The notes beneath the pieces were generated by a model. That model saw only the letters and a list, made by a program, of their open reading frames with translations, was not told where the DNA came from and made no database searches. This document shows positions 9,499 through 17,096 of a stretch of DNA of 33,964 bases, in pieces. Location: assembly GCA_014799915.1 (NCBI GenBank), contig JAAVHD010000054.1, positions 10,837 to 44,800 of the forward strand. Reading direction: 5' to 3'. The translations under genes were made by a program, and so were the position numbers. The DNA is from Oscillibacter sp. (GTDB taxonomy: Bacteria > Bacillota > Clostridia > Oscillospirales > Oscillospiraceae). How positions within the stretch are numbered: the stretch's first letter is position 1; each line of letters starts with the position of its first letter.

Positions 9499-9708
9499 TT
9501 ATAACATGTGAAAATGTTCAAACGCCTGCCGGATATCACTCTGCTTATCCACCGGGCAGGGGATCTGCCTGCTGTTGGGGTTCCAGCGGTTCGGGGCCTG
9601 CCGGACGGGAAGCCCGCAGACCTCCTTCATATGCGCGATCCAGCAGGTCTTGGGGTTATAGCCGTAGTTATTCCTCACATAGTCCTGAATTTGCTTATAG
9701 GTTGCCAT
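9499..9708 (-). CDS. Conserved small protein, function unassigned
   Basis: 69 aa MATYKQIQDYVRNNYGYNPKTCWIAHMKEVCGLPVRQAPNRWNPNSRQIPCPVDKQSDIRQAFEHFHML; lies between pyrE and pyrB in the same orientation. Confidence 0.75.
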   Translation of the reverse strand: MATYKQIQDYVRNNYGYNPKTCWIAHMKEVCGLPVRQAPNRWNPNSRQIPCPVDKQSDIRQAFEHFHML

Positions 9709-9711
9709 GTG

Positions 9712-10353
9712 TTACCTCTTGATCCAGCTCTCATCCGACGGATTGTTCCGGAAGGCGATCAGCCGGGCAATATCCTCGGGCTTGATATAGTTTTCATCCG
9801 CTGCTACTTGGGCGATGGTGTCAAAATTGGTGAGGCTGATGTTCTTCACGTCTGCCGCCGCCAGGCGGTCCAGACCCTTCTGCATCCCGTAGGTGAAGAT
9901 GCTGACCACGCCCAGCACTTCCGCGCCCGCTTCCCGCAGGACGTTGACGACTTCGATGACGCTGCCGCCGGTGGAGATCAGATCCTCAACAACGACCACC
10001 TTCTGGCCCTTCTCCAGCCTGCCCTCGATCTGGTTCTGACGGCCGTGATCCTTATTGCCAGAGCGGACATAGCCCATGGGCAGGCCCATGATGTGGCCGG
10101 TGATGGCGGCGTGGGCGATGCCGGCGGTGGAGGTGCCCATGAGGACTTCCGCATCGGGATATTCCCGGCGGATGGTCTCCGCCAGGGCGTTTTCCACGTC
10201 ATTGCGGACTTCCGGGGCGGTGAGGGTCAGGCGGTTGTCGCAGTAGACCGGGCTCTTGATGCCGCTGGCCCAGGTGAAGGGTTCTTCCGGGCGGAAGAAA
10301 ACGGCCTTGATTTTTAATAAATCTTTTGCAATCAGATTAGAAATGTTTTCCAT
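9712..10353 (-). CDS. pyrE: Orotate phosphoribosyltransferase
   Basis: MENISNLIAKDLLKIKAVFFRPEEPFTWASGIKSPVYCDNR; PRPP motif VVVVEDLISTGGS. The ATG at 10353 has a ggaggatcat RBS and is preferred to the longer ORF start. Confidence 0.95.
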   Translation of the reverse strand: MENISNLIAKDLLKIKAVFFRPEEPFTWASGIKSPVYCDNRLTLTAPEVRNDVENALAETIRREYPDAEVLMGTSTAGIAHAAITGHIMGLPMGYVRSGNKDHGRQNQIEGRLEKGQKVVVVEDLISTGGSVIEVVNVLREAGAEVLGVVSIFTYGMQKGLDRLAAADVKNISLTNFDTIAQVAADENYIKPEDIARLIAFRNNPSDESWIKR

Positions 10354-10421
10354 ATGATCCTCCTTCTTTGTAGAACGCAAAATCTTTTGTCGATAATCAT
10401 CTGTGACCGATGGCCGCACCT

Positions 10422-10503
10422 GTAGGGGCCGATGTCCTCATCGGCCCGTTTCTAACGGGACAGCCAGGGGAGCGAACGGGCCGATGGGGACATCGGCCCC
10501 TAC
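10422..10503. repeat. Nested palindromic REP/MITE-like repeat, 27-bp inverted ends
   Basis: GTAGGGGCCGATGTCCTCATCGGCCCG ... CGGGCCGATGGGGACATCGGCCCCTAC, arms complementary except one position. Confidence 0.85.
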
Positions 10504-10509
10504 GAGTAA

Positions 10510-10731
10510 TCAACGGTTCACCTCCGGGTTATCCGTCCGGCCCAGCAGGTAATCGGTGGATACACCGAAAAAGTCTGCCAGAATCATGAGGTTGCGCACT
10601 TCGGGATAATGTTTTCCCGCTTCATATACAGATATTGAATCTCTTTTGACTCCGATAATTTTTCCCAACGCTTCCTGCGTCATGCCCCGTTCACAGCGCA
10701 ATGCTTTGATTCTTTCTGAAAAATCTGCCAT
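10510..10731 (-). CDS. XRE-family helix-turn-helix regulator
   Basis: MADFSERIKALRCERGMTQEALGKIIGVKRDSISVYEAGKHYPEVRNLMILADFFGVSTDYLLGRTD; RBS ggagg before ATG at 10731. Confidence 0.92.
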   Translation of the reverse strand: MADFSERIKALRCERGMTQEALGKIIGVKRDSISVYEAGKHYPEVRNLMILADFFGVSTDYLLGRTDNPEVNR

Positions 10732-10748
10732 GATGCCTCCAACCCCTC

Positions 10749-10777
10749 TTGACATCGCGAATTAAATTCGCTACAAT
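10749..10777 (+). promoter_or_regulatory. Near-consensus vegetative promoter: TTGACA - 17 bp - TACAAT
   Basis: TTGACA 10749-10754, TACAAT 10772-10777; drives the rightward small ORF. Confidence 0.85.
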
Positions 10778-10797
10778 AGATCGTGAACTAAATTCAC
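10757..10797. promoter_or_regulatory. Two matching palindromic operator candidates
   Basis: GCGAATTAAATTCGC (10757-10771) and GTGAACTAAATTCAC (10783-10797), centres 26 bp apart, consensus GYGAAYTAAATTCRC. Confidence 0.7.
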
Positions 10798-10817
10798 GAT
10801 ACAGGAGTGTTATAAAA

Positions 10818-11066
10818 ATGAACCAACTTATGGAAACCCTGTTTTCAGCCCTTGGACCTTCCCAGCAATCGGAAGCAGAAGCGCAGGCTGTCAAAGCCGC
10901 TAAGGAAGCGGTTCAAACAGCGGAACAGCGCCTGACCCATCAGGAATTTGATCAGCTGTGGAATGCTGTTATGGACATCGGAAATGCCAGCCTGCAGGAC
11001 AGCTTTACCCTAGGTTTTCGTCTTGGCGTCCAGCTGACGTTGGAGGGCCTGCGGCCGGTATCCTGA
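10818..11066 (+). CDS. Small DUF6809-like protein
   Basis: MNQLMETLFSALGPSQQSEAEAQAVKAAKEAVQTAEQRLTHQEFDQLWNAVMDIGNASLQDSFTLGFRLGVQLTLEGLRPVS; the FxxGFRLGxxLxLE ending resembles DUF6809 (family named from memory). Confidence 0.7.
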   Translation: MNQLMETLFSALGPSQQSEAEAQAVKAAKEAVQTAEQRLTHQEFDQLWNAVMDIGNASLQDSFTLGFRLGVQLTLEGLRPVS

Positions 11067-11092
11067 TGGATTTTTCGATTACCACCAATCCG

Positions 11093-11174
11093 TGTAGGGG
11101 CGCACAGTGTGCGCCCGTTCTAACGGCACGCACAGCAGTCCTTGAGAAGTGGGCGCACACTGTGCGCCCCTACA
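11093..11174. repeat. Nested palindromic REP/MITE-like repeat, perfect 24-bp inverted ends
   Basis: TGTAGGGGCGCACAGTGTGCGCCC ... GGGCGCACACTGTGCGCCCCTACA; same architecture as 10422-10503. Confidence 0.88.
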
Positions 11175-11203
11175 TTGGCCTGGCGGTTGTCAGGCCCTCT
11201 GCG

Positions 11204-11848
11204 TTACCGGTTCAAAAGTAGTTCTCGCAACTGGTCCATATCCTCCGCGATAAACGCCGCCCCGGCTTTCTCCAGCTCCTCCCGGCCTCCATAGCCGTAC
11301 AGGACCCCGATGCAGGGCAGGCCGGTCTCCCTGGCTCCCGCCACATCGTGCCGCCGGTCGCCCACCATGACAGTCTGGGACAGATCCTCCGCCCATTCGA
11401 GGGCCCGGCGGATGATGGAGGACTTCTTCGCCCCCTCCTCGTTATCCGGCGGCGCACCGCAGATGTGGTCAAAATACTGCGCCAGCCCGAAGTGCTTCAA
11501 TATCCGCACCGCCTGCACCTCCGGCTTGGAGGTGGCGACCATGAGCTGCTTCCCCGCCGCCTGCAAATCCCGCAGCAGCTCAGCAACCCCGGGATATGGC
11601 GCGTTCTCGCACCAGCCCTTTTCTACAAAATATTCCCGGAAAACCGTGATGGCCTCCGTCGTCCGCTCCGGGGAAAAGCCGTAAAATTCCGCGAGGGATT
11701 CATTCAAAGGCGGGCCGATGAATTTCAGCAGATTTTCCGGCTCCTCGTGGATGCCAAAGTGGGCCAGCGCATAGGACACCGAGTTGGTGATGCCCGGCGC
11801 GGAATCCGTCAGGGTTCCGTCCAGGTCAAATAAAATCGTCTTCCACAT
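11204..11848 (-). CDS. HAD-superfamily hydrolase, phosphoglycolate phosphatase-like
   Basis: MWKTILFDLDGTLTDSAPGI...VMVGDRRHDVAGARETGLPCIGVLYGYGG. Start chosen at internal Met. Confidence 0.88.
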   Translation of the reverse strand: MWKTILFDLDGTLTDSAPGITNSVSYALAHFGIHEEPENLLKFIGPPLNESLAEFYGFSPERTTEAITVFREYFVEKGWCENAPYPGVAELLRDLQAAGKQLMVATSKPEVQAVRILKHFGLAQYFDHICGAPPDNEEGAKKSSIIRRALEWAEDLSQTVMVGDRRHDVAGARETGLPCIGVLYGYGGREELEKAGAAFIAEDMDQLRELLLNR

Positions 11849-11852
11849 GATC

Positions 11853-12557
11853 TTAACCCACAAACTCCGCCACGCACCGGCGGTACGCGGCCACCGGGTC
11901 CTCCGCCTGGGTGATGGGACGGCCTACCACAATGTAGTCGGAACCAATTTCCTTCGCTTTCGCCGGGGTAGTTACCCGCACCTGATCACCCACCTCGCCG
12001 TCAGCGAACCGCACGCCAGGGGTGACAGTCAGGAAGTTCTCTCCGCAGGTCTCGTGGACCTTCCCCGCCTCCAGCGGCGAGCAGACCACGCCCGCAAGGC
12101 CAGCGTCTGCCGCGCATTTTGCGTAGTGCAAGACCACCTGATCCAGAGGCTTCTCAATGAGCAGGTCCTGCTCCATCCGCTCCTGGCTGGTAGAGGTCAA
12201 CTGCGTGACCGCAATCAGCAGGGGCCGGGTGCCGTCAGGACGGGTCAGGCCTTCCAGAGCGGCCTCCATCATGGCCTTGGTTCCACCGGCATGGAGGTTG
12301 GTCATGTCCACATCCAGCCCGGAGAGGACAGCCATAGCCTTTTTGACCGTGTTGGGGATGTCGTGGAGCTTCAAATCGAGAAAAATCTTGTGGCCCCGGG
12401 CCTTGATCTCCCGGACGATGGCCGGCCCCTCAGCGTAGTACAGCTCCATGCCGATCTTCACGAAAGGCTTGCGCTCCTCCCCCGCGAAGCGGTCCAGGAA
12501 GGCCAGCGTTTTCTCCCGGCTGTCGAAATCCAGTGCAATGATGACGTCTTTACCCAT
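11853..12557 (-). CDS. pyrF: Orotidine 5'-phosphate decarboxylase
   Basis: 234 aa; [38 protein letters not shown]. Confidence 0.96.
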   Translation of the reverse strand: MGKDVIIALDFDSREKTLAFLDRFAGEERKPFVKIGMELYYAEGPAIVREIKARGHKIFLDLKLHDIPNTVKKAMAVLSGLDVDMTNLHAGGTKAMMEAALEGLTRPDGTRPLLIAVTQLTSTSQERMEQDLLIEKPLDQVVLHYAKCAADAGLAGVVCSPLEAGKVHETCGENFLTVTPGVRFADGEVGDQVRVTTPAKAKEIGSDYIVVGRPITQAEDPVAAYRRCVAEFVG

Positions 12558-13467
12558 TGTGTGCGCCTCCTATAATATCAGATAATCTGTTGATCCCATA
12601 TTGCTCCATCACCCGTGGCAGGTCCTCGATGATATCCCGGCAGGCGAAGGGGTTCACCAGATTGGCTGCGCCAACCTCCACCGCCGTGGCTCCCGCCAGC
12701 ATCATCTCAATCACATCCTCCGCCGAGCTGACCCCGCCCATACCGATGATGGGAATCTTGACCGCCTCGTATACCTGGTACACCATCCGCACCGCCACCG
12801 GGAACACAGCGGGGCCGGACAGTCCCCCTGTGCCATTAGCCAGCAGAGGTTTTCTGGTTTTCAAGTTGATGCGCATAGCCAGCAGAGTATTGATAAGACT
12901 CACCCCGTCGGCCCCCGCGTCCTCGCAGGCTTTCGCCACAGCGGCGATGTCCGTGACGTTGGGGCTGAGCTTCATATAGACCGGCTTGCCGGTGACGGCC
13001 TTCACAGCCCGCGTCACCTCCGCCGCGGCCTCCGGACTGGACCCGAAAGCCATGCCGCCGCCGTGGACGTTGGGGCAGGAGATGTTGACCTCCAGCCAAC
13101 CCACCTGTTCCTCCCTGTCAAGCCTGGCGCAGGTGTGGGCGTAGTCCTCGATAGAGAACCCGCTGACGTTTGCCATCACCGGCTTGTGGAAAATCTCCCT
13201 CATCCGGGGCAGCTCCTGGGCAATCACGTGCTCCACGCCGGGATTTTGCAGCCCTACGGCGTTGAGCATCCCGCCAGGCGTCTCCGCGATGCGGGGGGTG
13301 GGATTGCCGAAGCGGGGATCTTTCGTAGTGCCCTTGAAGGAGAAGGTCCCCAGGCAGTTGATGTCGTATAACTCCGCGAACTCCTGGCCGTAACCGAAGG
13401 TCCCGCTGGCAGGGATAACGGGGTTGTCCAGCGTGATGCCGGAGAGGGTCACACTTGTATCTACCAT
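12550..13467 (-). CDS. pyrD: Dihydroorotate dehydrogenase, class 1B catalytic subunit
   Basis: [52 protein letters not shown]. Start at 13467 with ggaggagatcat RBS. Confidence 0.95.
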   Translation of the reverse strand: MVDTSVTLSGITLDNPVIPASGTFGYGQEFAELYDINCLGTFSFKGTTKDPRFGNPTPRIAETPGGMLNAVGLQNPGVEHVIAQELPRMREIFHKPVMANVSGFSIEDYAHTCARLDREEQVGWLEVNISCPNVHGGGMAFGSSPEAAAEVTRAVKAVTGKPVYMKLSPNVTDIAAVAKACEDAGADGVSLINTLLAMRINLKTRKPLLANGTGGLSGPAVFPVAVRMVYQVYEAVKIPIIGMGGVSSAEDVIEMMLAGATAVEVGAANLVNPFACRDIIEDLPRVMEQYGINRLSDIIGGAHNG

Positions 13468-14189
13468 ATGATCTCCTCCTTTTCCAGCACCGGGCCATCC
13501 TTGCAGATGCGCTTGTTCCCATATTTTGTCTTGCAGGAGCACCCCATGCAGGCCCCGAACCCGCAGCCCATGCGCTCCTCGAAGCTCATGAGCCCGGAGG
13601 TAGCTGCGGCATTGTAAACCGCCTTCAACATGGGCAGAGGTCCGCAGGCGCAGAAGTAATCATAGCTTTCCGGCAGCGCGTCGGTAACAAAGCCCTTTGT
13701 CCCGTAACTGCCGTCCACCGTGGTGACGGTGGTTTCGATTCCCAGAGCCCGGAACTGCTCCTCATAGAAAATCTCGCTTTTCGTATTGAACCCAAGGATA
13801 GCCGCCGGAGTTTTCCCGGCTTTCAGCAGAGCCTTCGCCAGACCGTACATAGGCGGCGTACCCGCGCCGCCGCCTATAACCAGCGCCTTGTCCCCGCACT
13901 TGGACACATCGAACCCGTTGCCCAAACCGCAGAGGATATCCAGATCCTGCCCCGGCTCCATTCCGGCCAAAGCCTCCGTGCCCCTGCCCACTACCTTATA
14001 TATAATGGTAAGCCCGCGCTCATCCCAGTCACAGATGGAGATAGGACGGCGGAGGAAAAGTCCGTCCAGCCTGATGTTGATAAATTGTCCCGGCGCGGTG
14101 ACGGCGCTGGTATCTCCAGACAGGCGCATTTCCCAGACGTCCGGGGCCAGCTGCCTGTTGTATTCCACTCTGTAAATCCCCTGCATCAT
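13461..14189 (-). CDS. pyrK: Dihydroorotate dehydrogenase electron-transfer subunit
   Basis: FAD/NAD domain and C-terminal 2Fe-2S cysteines (RMGCGFGACMGCSCKT); adjacent pyrD. Confidence 0.95.
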   Translation of the reverse strand: MMQGIYRVEYNRQLAPDVWEMRLSGDTSAVTAPGQFINIRLDGLFLRRPISICDWDERGLTIIYKVVGRGTEALAGMEPGQDLDILCGLGNGFDVSKCGDKALVIGGGAGTPPMYGLAKALLKAGKTPAAILGFNTKSEIFYEEQFRALGIETTVTTVDGSYGTKGFVTDALPESYDYFCACGPLPMLKAVYNAAATSGLMSFEERMGCGFGACMGCSCKTKYGNKRICKDGPVLEKEEIIW

Positions 14190-15457
14190 TGCTTTTCCTC
14201 CTGCCAGACGATTTTCCCGTCCACCATAGTCAGTTTACACGTCCCGTACAGTTCCATCCCCGCAAAGGGCGTGGCCCGTCCCATGGTCTGGAATCGTTCC
14301 GGGTCCACGGTGAAGGACTTGTCCAGATCAAACACCGTCAAGTCCGCCGGCTGACCAACCTCCAGCGGAGTACCAAACCCGAAGCGCTTCGCCGCGTTGT
14401 CGTGCAGCAACTCCATCAGCCGCTCCATGGACAGAATACCCGGTTTGACCAGATGTGTATATACCGCCGCAAAGGCCGTCTCCAGCCCTACCACGCCCAT
14501 GGCACTCTTTTCCAGTCCTTTGCCCTTCTCCTCGGCGGAGTGGGGGGCATGGTCGGTGGCGATCATGTCAATGGTGCCGTCCAGCAGACCTTCAATCAAT
14601 GCCGCCCGGTCCTCCCCGGACCGGATGGGGGGATTCATCTTGAACCGCCCGTCCTCCTGCAAATCCCTGTCACAGAATACCAGGTAGTGGGGCCCGGTCT
14701 CACATGTTACATCCACGCCCCGCGCCTTGGCCTTGCGGATCAGATCCACGCTCTCCCTCGTGGAGATGTGGCAGACGTGGTACTTGCACCCCGTCTCCGC
14801 CGCCAGCTCCAGGTCCCGGGCAATCTGTCCCCACTCGCTCTCGGAGCAGATACCCCGGTGGCCGTGGGCGCGGGCGTACTCGCCGTCGTGGATATATCCG
14901 CCGCGCAGCAGACTGTTGTCCTCACAGTGGGCGGCGATGATCTTCCCCAGCCGTTTCGCTTCCAGCATGGCCGCGCGCATGACATCCCCGCTCTGAACGC
15001 CCCGTCCGTCGTCGGAAAACCCGGCCGCATAGGGGGCCATGGCCTCCATATCCGCCAGAGCCTCGCCCTTCTCGCCGCAGGTGATGGCCCCGTAGGGATG
15101 CACATGGACCGCCGCGTCCCGGGCAATGATCTCCCGCTGGACGTTCAGCGCCTCCAGAGAATCCGGCACCGGATCCAGATTGGGCATGGCGCACACATGG
15201 GCGTACCCGCCCCGGGCAGCGGAGAGAGTGCCGGTGCGGATGGTCTCTTTATAAGAAAAACCCGGCTCTCGAAGATGAACGTGGACATCAACGAAACCGG
15301 GAAATATAGCGGCATGATGAAGATCAATGGTAACAGTGCCAGCGGCAGCGTGCAGCTCCCTGGCAATGGAAACAATGCGCCCCTCCGCAATGGAAATATC
15401 AGTGGGGAGGAAACCCTCTTCAGTAAACAGCATTCCGTTTTTCAGCAGGCAGTTCAA
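14186..15457 (-). CDS. pyrC: Dihydroorotase
   Basis: FPGFVDVHVHLREPGFSYKETI; IATDHAPHSAEEK. TTG start at 15457 preceded by gagaggag fits better than the upstream ATG at 15538, which lies at or above the promoter. Confidence 0.93.
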   Translation of the reverse strand: MNCLLKNGMLFTEEGFLPTDISIAEGRIVSIARELHAAAGTVTIDLHHAAIFPGFVDVHVHLREPGFSYKETIRTGTLSAARGGYAHVCAMPNLDPVPDSLEALNVQREIIARDAAVHVHPYGAITCGEKGEALADMEAMAPYAAGFSDDGRGVQSGDVMRAAMLEAKRLGKIIAAHCEDNSLLRGGYIHDGEYARAHGHRGICSESEWGQIARDLELAAETGCKYHVCHISTRESVDLIRKAKARGVDVTCETGPHYLVFCDRDLQEDGRFKMNPPIRSGEDRAALIEGLLDGTIDMIATDHAPHSAEEKGKGLEKSAMGVVGLETAFAAVYTHLVKPGILSMERLMELLHDNAAKRFGFGTPLEVGQPADLTVFDLDKSFTVDPERFQTMGRATPFAGMELYGTCKLTMVDGKIVWQEEKQ

Positions 15458-15509
15458 GGAACACGCTCCTCTCTCCGGCCCGATAGCCGGTGCAGACTGT
15501 ATCTGGGTT

Positions 15510-15538
15510 ATTATACTTGAAGGGACAGCTGCTGTCAA
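15510..15538 (-). promoter_or_regulatory. Consensus promoter for the pyr operon: TTGACA - 17 bp - TATAAT
   Basis: Reverse strand TTGACA (15538-15533), 17-bp spacer, TATAAT (15515-15510). Confidence 0.85.
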
Positions 15539-15681
15539 TATGGAAATCCTGATTTTGGAATACTAATCTCCAATATTTATACAGGCTATCCAAAAAGAAG
15601 GGGCTATAATTGTCCAATTTTGACAAAATATTTTTTTTGGAAAAAAAGAGGATGAATGGTCTGTTTTTTTGAAATAAGTTA

Positions 15682-15690
15682 TGGTATAAT
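15682..15690 (+). promoter_or_regulatory. Extended -10 promoter candidate for the nucleoside salvage operon
   Basis: TGGTATAAT (TGnTATAAT) with no good -35; ~100 nt upstream of the lipoprotein start. Confidence 0.55.
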
Positions 15691-15791
15691 CATCTGTACG
15701 CTGGCTCTTATTCATATGGAGGAGATAAGGGCCGGATCGCAAATGCAGAAATTCTTAAAAAAGCCGACAATTTGAAGGAGGAAACAGATTT

Positions 15792-16967
15792 ATGAAGAAA
15801 CTCATTGCGATGATCCTCGCATCCCTGATGGTCCTGTCCCTGGCCGCCTGCGGCGGTGGAGGCGGCTCCAGTTCCGGTTCCGGCAGCGGCGATATGAAGG
15901 TCGCCATGATCACCGACTCCGGCGACATCACCGACCAGAGCTTCAACCAGACCACTTACGAGACCGCCAAGGCCTGGAGCGAGGCCAACGGCGCCAGCTT
16001 CACCTACTACAAGCCCGAGAAGGACTCCGACGAGGCCCGCAACGCCGCCGTCGACCTGGCTGCCGCTGACGGCGCCAACATCATCATCATGCCCGGCTAC
16101 ATGTTCGCCGCCACCCTGGTGGCCCAGACCAACAACTATCCCGACGTGAAGTTCATCGCCCTGGACGTGGCCGATGGCGACATCTGCGAGAAGGGCGTTG
16201 GCGAAGGCTACGATTACAACCCCTCCAACTGGAATGTCTCCGACTACTATAACACCGACAACACCTACTGCGCCGTTTATCAGGAGCAGATCTCCGGTTA
16301 CATGGCCGGCTACGCCGCCGTCAAGCTGGGCTACCGTCACCTGGGCTTCCTGGGCGGCATGGCTGTCCCCGCTGTCATGCGTTTCGGCTACGGCTATGTC
16401 CAGGGCGCCAACGCTGCCGCTAAGGACCTGGGCGTTTCCGGCGACGTGACCGTGGAGTACGTCTACGGCGGTCAGTTCTATGGCGACGCGGACATCACCG
16501 CCGCTATGGATACCTGGTACAACACCCTGGGCGTTGAGGTAGTCTTCGCCTGCGGCGGCGGCATCTACACCTCCGCTGCTGAGGCTGCTGCCAAGGTGGG
16601 CGGCAAGGTCATCGGCGTGGACTCCGACCAGTCCTCCAAGATCAACGAGTACGGCGCTGACATGACCGTTACCTCCGCCATGAAGGGCCTGGACGCCACC
16701 GTCAACATGGTCCTCACCGATATCAAGGACGGCAAGTGGTCCGATCACGTGGGCAAGATCGAGAGCCTGGGCCTGATCTCCGACGACCCCGCTGAGAACT
16801 ATGTCCAGCTGCCCCGTGCCACCACCCAGTGGGGCGACGGCTTCTCCGAGGATGACTATCTGAACCTGGTCAAGGACATCCATGCCGGTACGATCAGCAT
16901 TTCTGATGACATCTCCGCCATGCCCTCCGTGGACATCACTGTCAACGAGGCCGGCAGCATCAAGTAA
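15792..16967 (+). CDS. BMP-family substrate-binding lipoprotein, probable nucleoside ABC transporter
   Basis: 391 aa; lipobox MVLSLAACGGG; KVAMITDSGDITDQSFNQTTYE; VIGVDSDQSS; upstream of cognate ABC genes. Confidence 0.93.
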   Translation: MKKLIAMILASLMVLSLAACGGGGGSSSGSGSGDMKVAMITDSGDITDQSFNQTTYETAKAWSEANGASFTYYKPEKDSDEARNAAVDLAAADGANIIIMPGYMFAATLVAQTNNYPDVKFIALDVADGDICEKGVGEGYDYNPSNWNVSDYYNTDNTYCAVYQEQISGYMAGYAAVKLGYRHLGFLGGMAVPAVMRFGYGYVQGANAAAKDLGVSGDVTVEYVYGGQFYGDADITAAMDTWYNTLGVEVVFACGGGIYTSAAEAAAKVGGKVIGVDSDQSSKINEYGADMTVTSAMKGLDATVNMVLTDIKDGKWSDHVGKIESLGLISDDPAENYVQLPRATTQWGDGFSEDDYLNLVKDIHAGTISISDDISAMPSVDITVNEAGSIK

Positions 16968-17004
16968 TCCGCCCCAGAGGCAAAACAAAGCAAAAAGCGC
17001 AAAA

Positions 17005-17034
17005 GGCAGCGGGAGCGTGAAAGCTCCCGTTGCC
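17005..17034 (+). other. Intergenic stem-loop between lipoprotein and ABC ATPase genes
   Basis: GGCAGCGGGAGC-gtgaaa-GCTCCCGTTGCC (12 bp, one G-U), no U tract. Confidence 0.75.
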
Positions 17035-17096
17035 TGTTCCCGGAGGGATTTTTGCACTATTTCAAACTGAAAAATGGAGAAGGAGGCGTGTAACCT

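Noticed and set aside
15458-15503. PyrR-binding attenuator before pyrC
   Set aside because: GAGAGG resembles part of the PyrR loop, but the leader is short, lacks antiterminator/terminator alternatives, and the match overlaps the expected Shine-Dalgarno.
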